DNA of 14,360 bases from Flavobacteriaceae bacterium (lineage in GTDB: Bacteria; Bacteroidota; Bacteroidia; Flavobacteriales; Flavobacteriaceae), in NCBI GenBank assembly GCA_030834365.1, contig JAURFJ010000027.1, positions 1 through 14,360 on the forward strand, written 5' to 3'. How positions within the stretch are numbered: position 1 is the stretch's first letter; each line of letters starts with the position of its first letter. The position numbers and the translations under genes were made by a program. A model generated the notes under the pieces. It saw only the letters and a list, made by a program, of their open reading frames with translations, was not told the DNA's origin and did not search any database. This document shows, piece after piece, positions 13,532 to 14,360 of this stretch.

Positions 13532-14360
13532 AGCTGTTGGTAACGTTGATCTGGATCGTAACGCTCGGCCTGGATCTGAGTATTGAAAACGCGGTCTCTA
13601 GGATCGTTACCCACGCCGCTCACGTAATTCCAGTTGCCCCAATTGCTGTGCACGTCGTAGTCAATCAGTTGAATTTGAAAATAGGTTGCTCCAATACGCC
13701 AGTCTTGCTTCAAGGTCTTGGCCCAGTAGCTCGCTGCATTTTGTCGCCCTCTGTTGCTGGTATAGCCGGTTTGTTTCAATTCGCGCATGATGGCATTGAC
13801 GAATCGATCTTTGGTTTGGCCATTAACCCAATCGCTAAAGGCCTGTTTGTTTTGCTGCCAGGGGTAATCTCTGTTTTTAATACCTCCAAGCTTAAAGATT
13901 CGGTCACCGTGTTTCAGACTTAGATACTTGAAGTAATCGCGCCAAAGCAATTCAAAAAAGACCCAATAGGTATCTTCATTTTGCTCTACAGATTGCTCGT
14001 AGTTTCGGAGGTAGGCATAAACCGATTGAGGGCTTATGCAACCCAAAGCTAAAAAGGCTGAAAACTTGGTGCTGTACGCCTCTCCAATAAGGCCGTTACG
14101 GGTTTGTTTGTAGCGCGACACTAATCTTCGTTCAAAAAAATAGTCGTGTACGCGCTGGTGAGCCGCACGCTCACCTCCGACAAACGGATGCGCCGTTCGT
14201 TCGTCGCTTGTTTGATCGGTATAGCCCAGCTCTGCCAGAGAGGGTAGGAGTGTCTTGTGCGCCCTAAATAGGCTGTTTTGCCCCATTTTCTCGATGGCCT
14301 TCGAGGGCTTGTCTATTGAAAGCCTGGCCTCGATTTTTTTACGAAACACCGTGAACATCT
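13519..14360 (-). CDS. Cryptochrome DASH / photolyase (5' partial)
   Basis: The C-terminal 280 or so residues are present. The frame stays open to the window edge, and the methionine near 14358 (MFTVFRKKIE) falls in a conserved internal FTxFRKxxE region, so the true start lies beyond the window. About 140-150 N-terminal residues, the antenna-binding domain, should be missing if the family's usual length of about 430 holds. FAD-domain motifs: GLIGEAYSTKFSAFLALGCI, VFFELLWRDYFKYL, a QTKDRFVNAIMREL region and SNRGRQNAASYWA. Then come LIDYDVHSNWGNWNYVSGVG and NDPRDRVFN, which mark the DASH class. DASH enzymes repair cyclobutane pyrimidine dimers, often preferring single-stranded DNA, with FAD and a methenyltetrahydrofolate antenna. 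The gene overlaps the downstream FeS-BCP photolyase gene by 13 bases. Confidence 0.93.
   Translation of the reverse strand, partial: MFTVFRKKIEARLSIDKPSKAIEKMGQNSLFRAHKTLLPSLAELGYTDQTSDERTAHPFVGGERAAHQRVHDYFFERRLVSRYKQTRNGLIGEAYSTKFSAFLALGCISPQSVYAYLRNYEQSVEQNEDTYWVFFELLWRDYFKYLSLKHGDRIFKLGGIKNRDYPWQQNKQAFSDWVNGQTKDRFVNAIMRELKQTGYTSNRGRQNAASYWAKTLKQDWRIGATYFQIQLIDYDVHSNWGNWNYVSGVGNDPRDRVFNTQIQAERYDPDQRYQQLWEN

Noticed and set aside
13537..13923. 128-codon plus-strand open frame opposite the cry-DASH gene
   Set aside because: It mirrors highly conserved cry-DASH coding sequence, and its protein has no domain features beyond the hydrophobic composition expected from antisense reading.
1..14360. 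Search for tRNA genes, CRISPR arrays, insertion sequences, integrase genes, phage genes or defence systems
   Set aside because: Genes are packed with small gaps and all large frames have other assignments; no direct-repeat array, transposase or tRNA-like fold was seen.

Overview
The window looks like chromosome from a member of the Bacteroidota, most likely a marine Flavobacteriales. The evidence is Bacteroidota-type -7 promoter boxes (TAnnTTTG), absent Shine-Dalgarno signals, a DUF6702 gene, stand-alone carboxypeptidase-regulatory-like secreted proteins, and a second, divergent ClpP. G+C judged by eye is in the mid-40s, which would be high for many Flavobacteriaceae. A Cryomorphaceae/Schleiferiaceae-like origin is possible, but that is only a guess. 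There are 15 protein genes and no gene-free stretch above about 80 bases. I see no tRNA, rRNA, CRISPR array, insertion sequence or prophage.

Left part (3-5282). The 3' portion of an apbE gene (FAD:protein FMN transferase; its start lies outside the window) runs rightward into a leftward housekeeping run. Read from its own 5' end, that run is a GNAT acetyltransferase, an M15 D,D-carboxypeptidase-like enzyme with a Tat-like signal, gpmI (cofactor-independent phosphoglycerate mutase), map (methionine aminopeptidase) and a class I methyltransferase. Spacings are tight: 8 nt overlap, 36 nt gap with a promoter, 1 nt overlap, 5 nt gap.

Middle (5328-9773). Three rightward genes are joined by 4-nt overlaps: two paralogous secreted proteins with a CarboxypepD_reg-like domain, and a DUF6702 protein. 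A secreted M1-family metallopeptidase follows 64 nt later, and the run closes with a strong intrinsic terminator. All four products carry an export signal, so this is probably one cell-envelope module. It is the best candidate here for an uncharacterised system.

Right part (9773-14360). A tatA/tatB-like translocase gene has its promoter fused to the preceding terminator. It converges on a leftward pair: a lipoprotein of unknown function and an O-methyltransferase. Divergent from the lipoprotein is a clpP-like gene with an intact Ser-His-Asp triad but a short N-terminus. It converges on two overlapping photolyase/cryptochrome genes: an FeS-BCP type with four conserved cysteines and a DASH type cut by the window edge.

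All three convergent gene pairs overlap at their 3' ends by 12-14 nt, leaving no room for a terminator between them. Several apparent longest-ORF starts were TTG codons inside promoter or upstream-gene sequence, and I moved these to internal ATGs.
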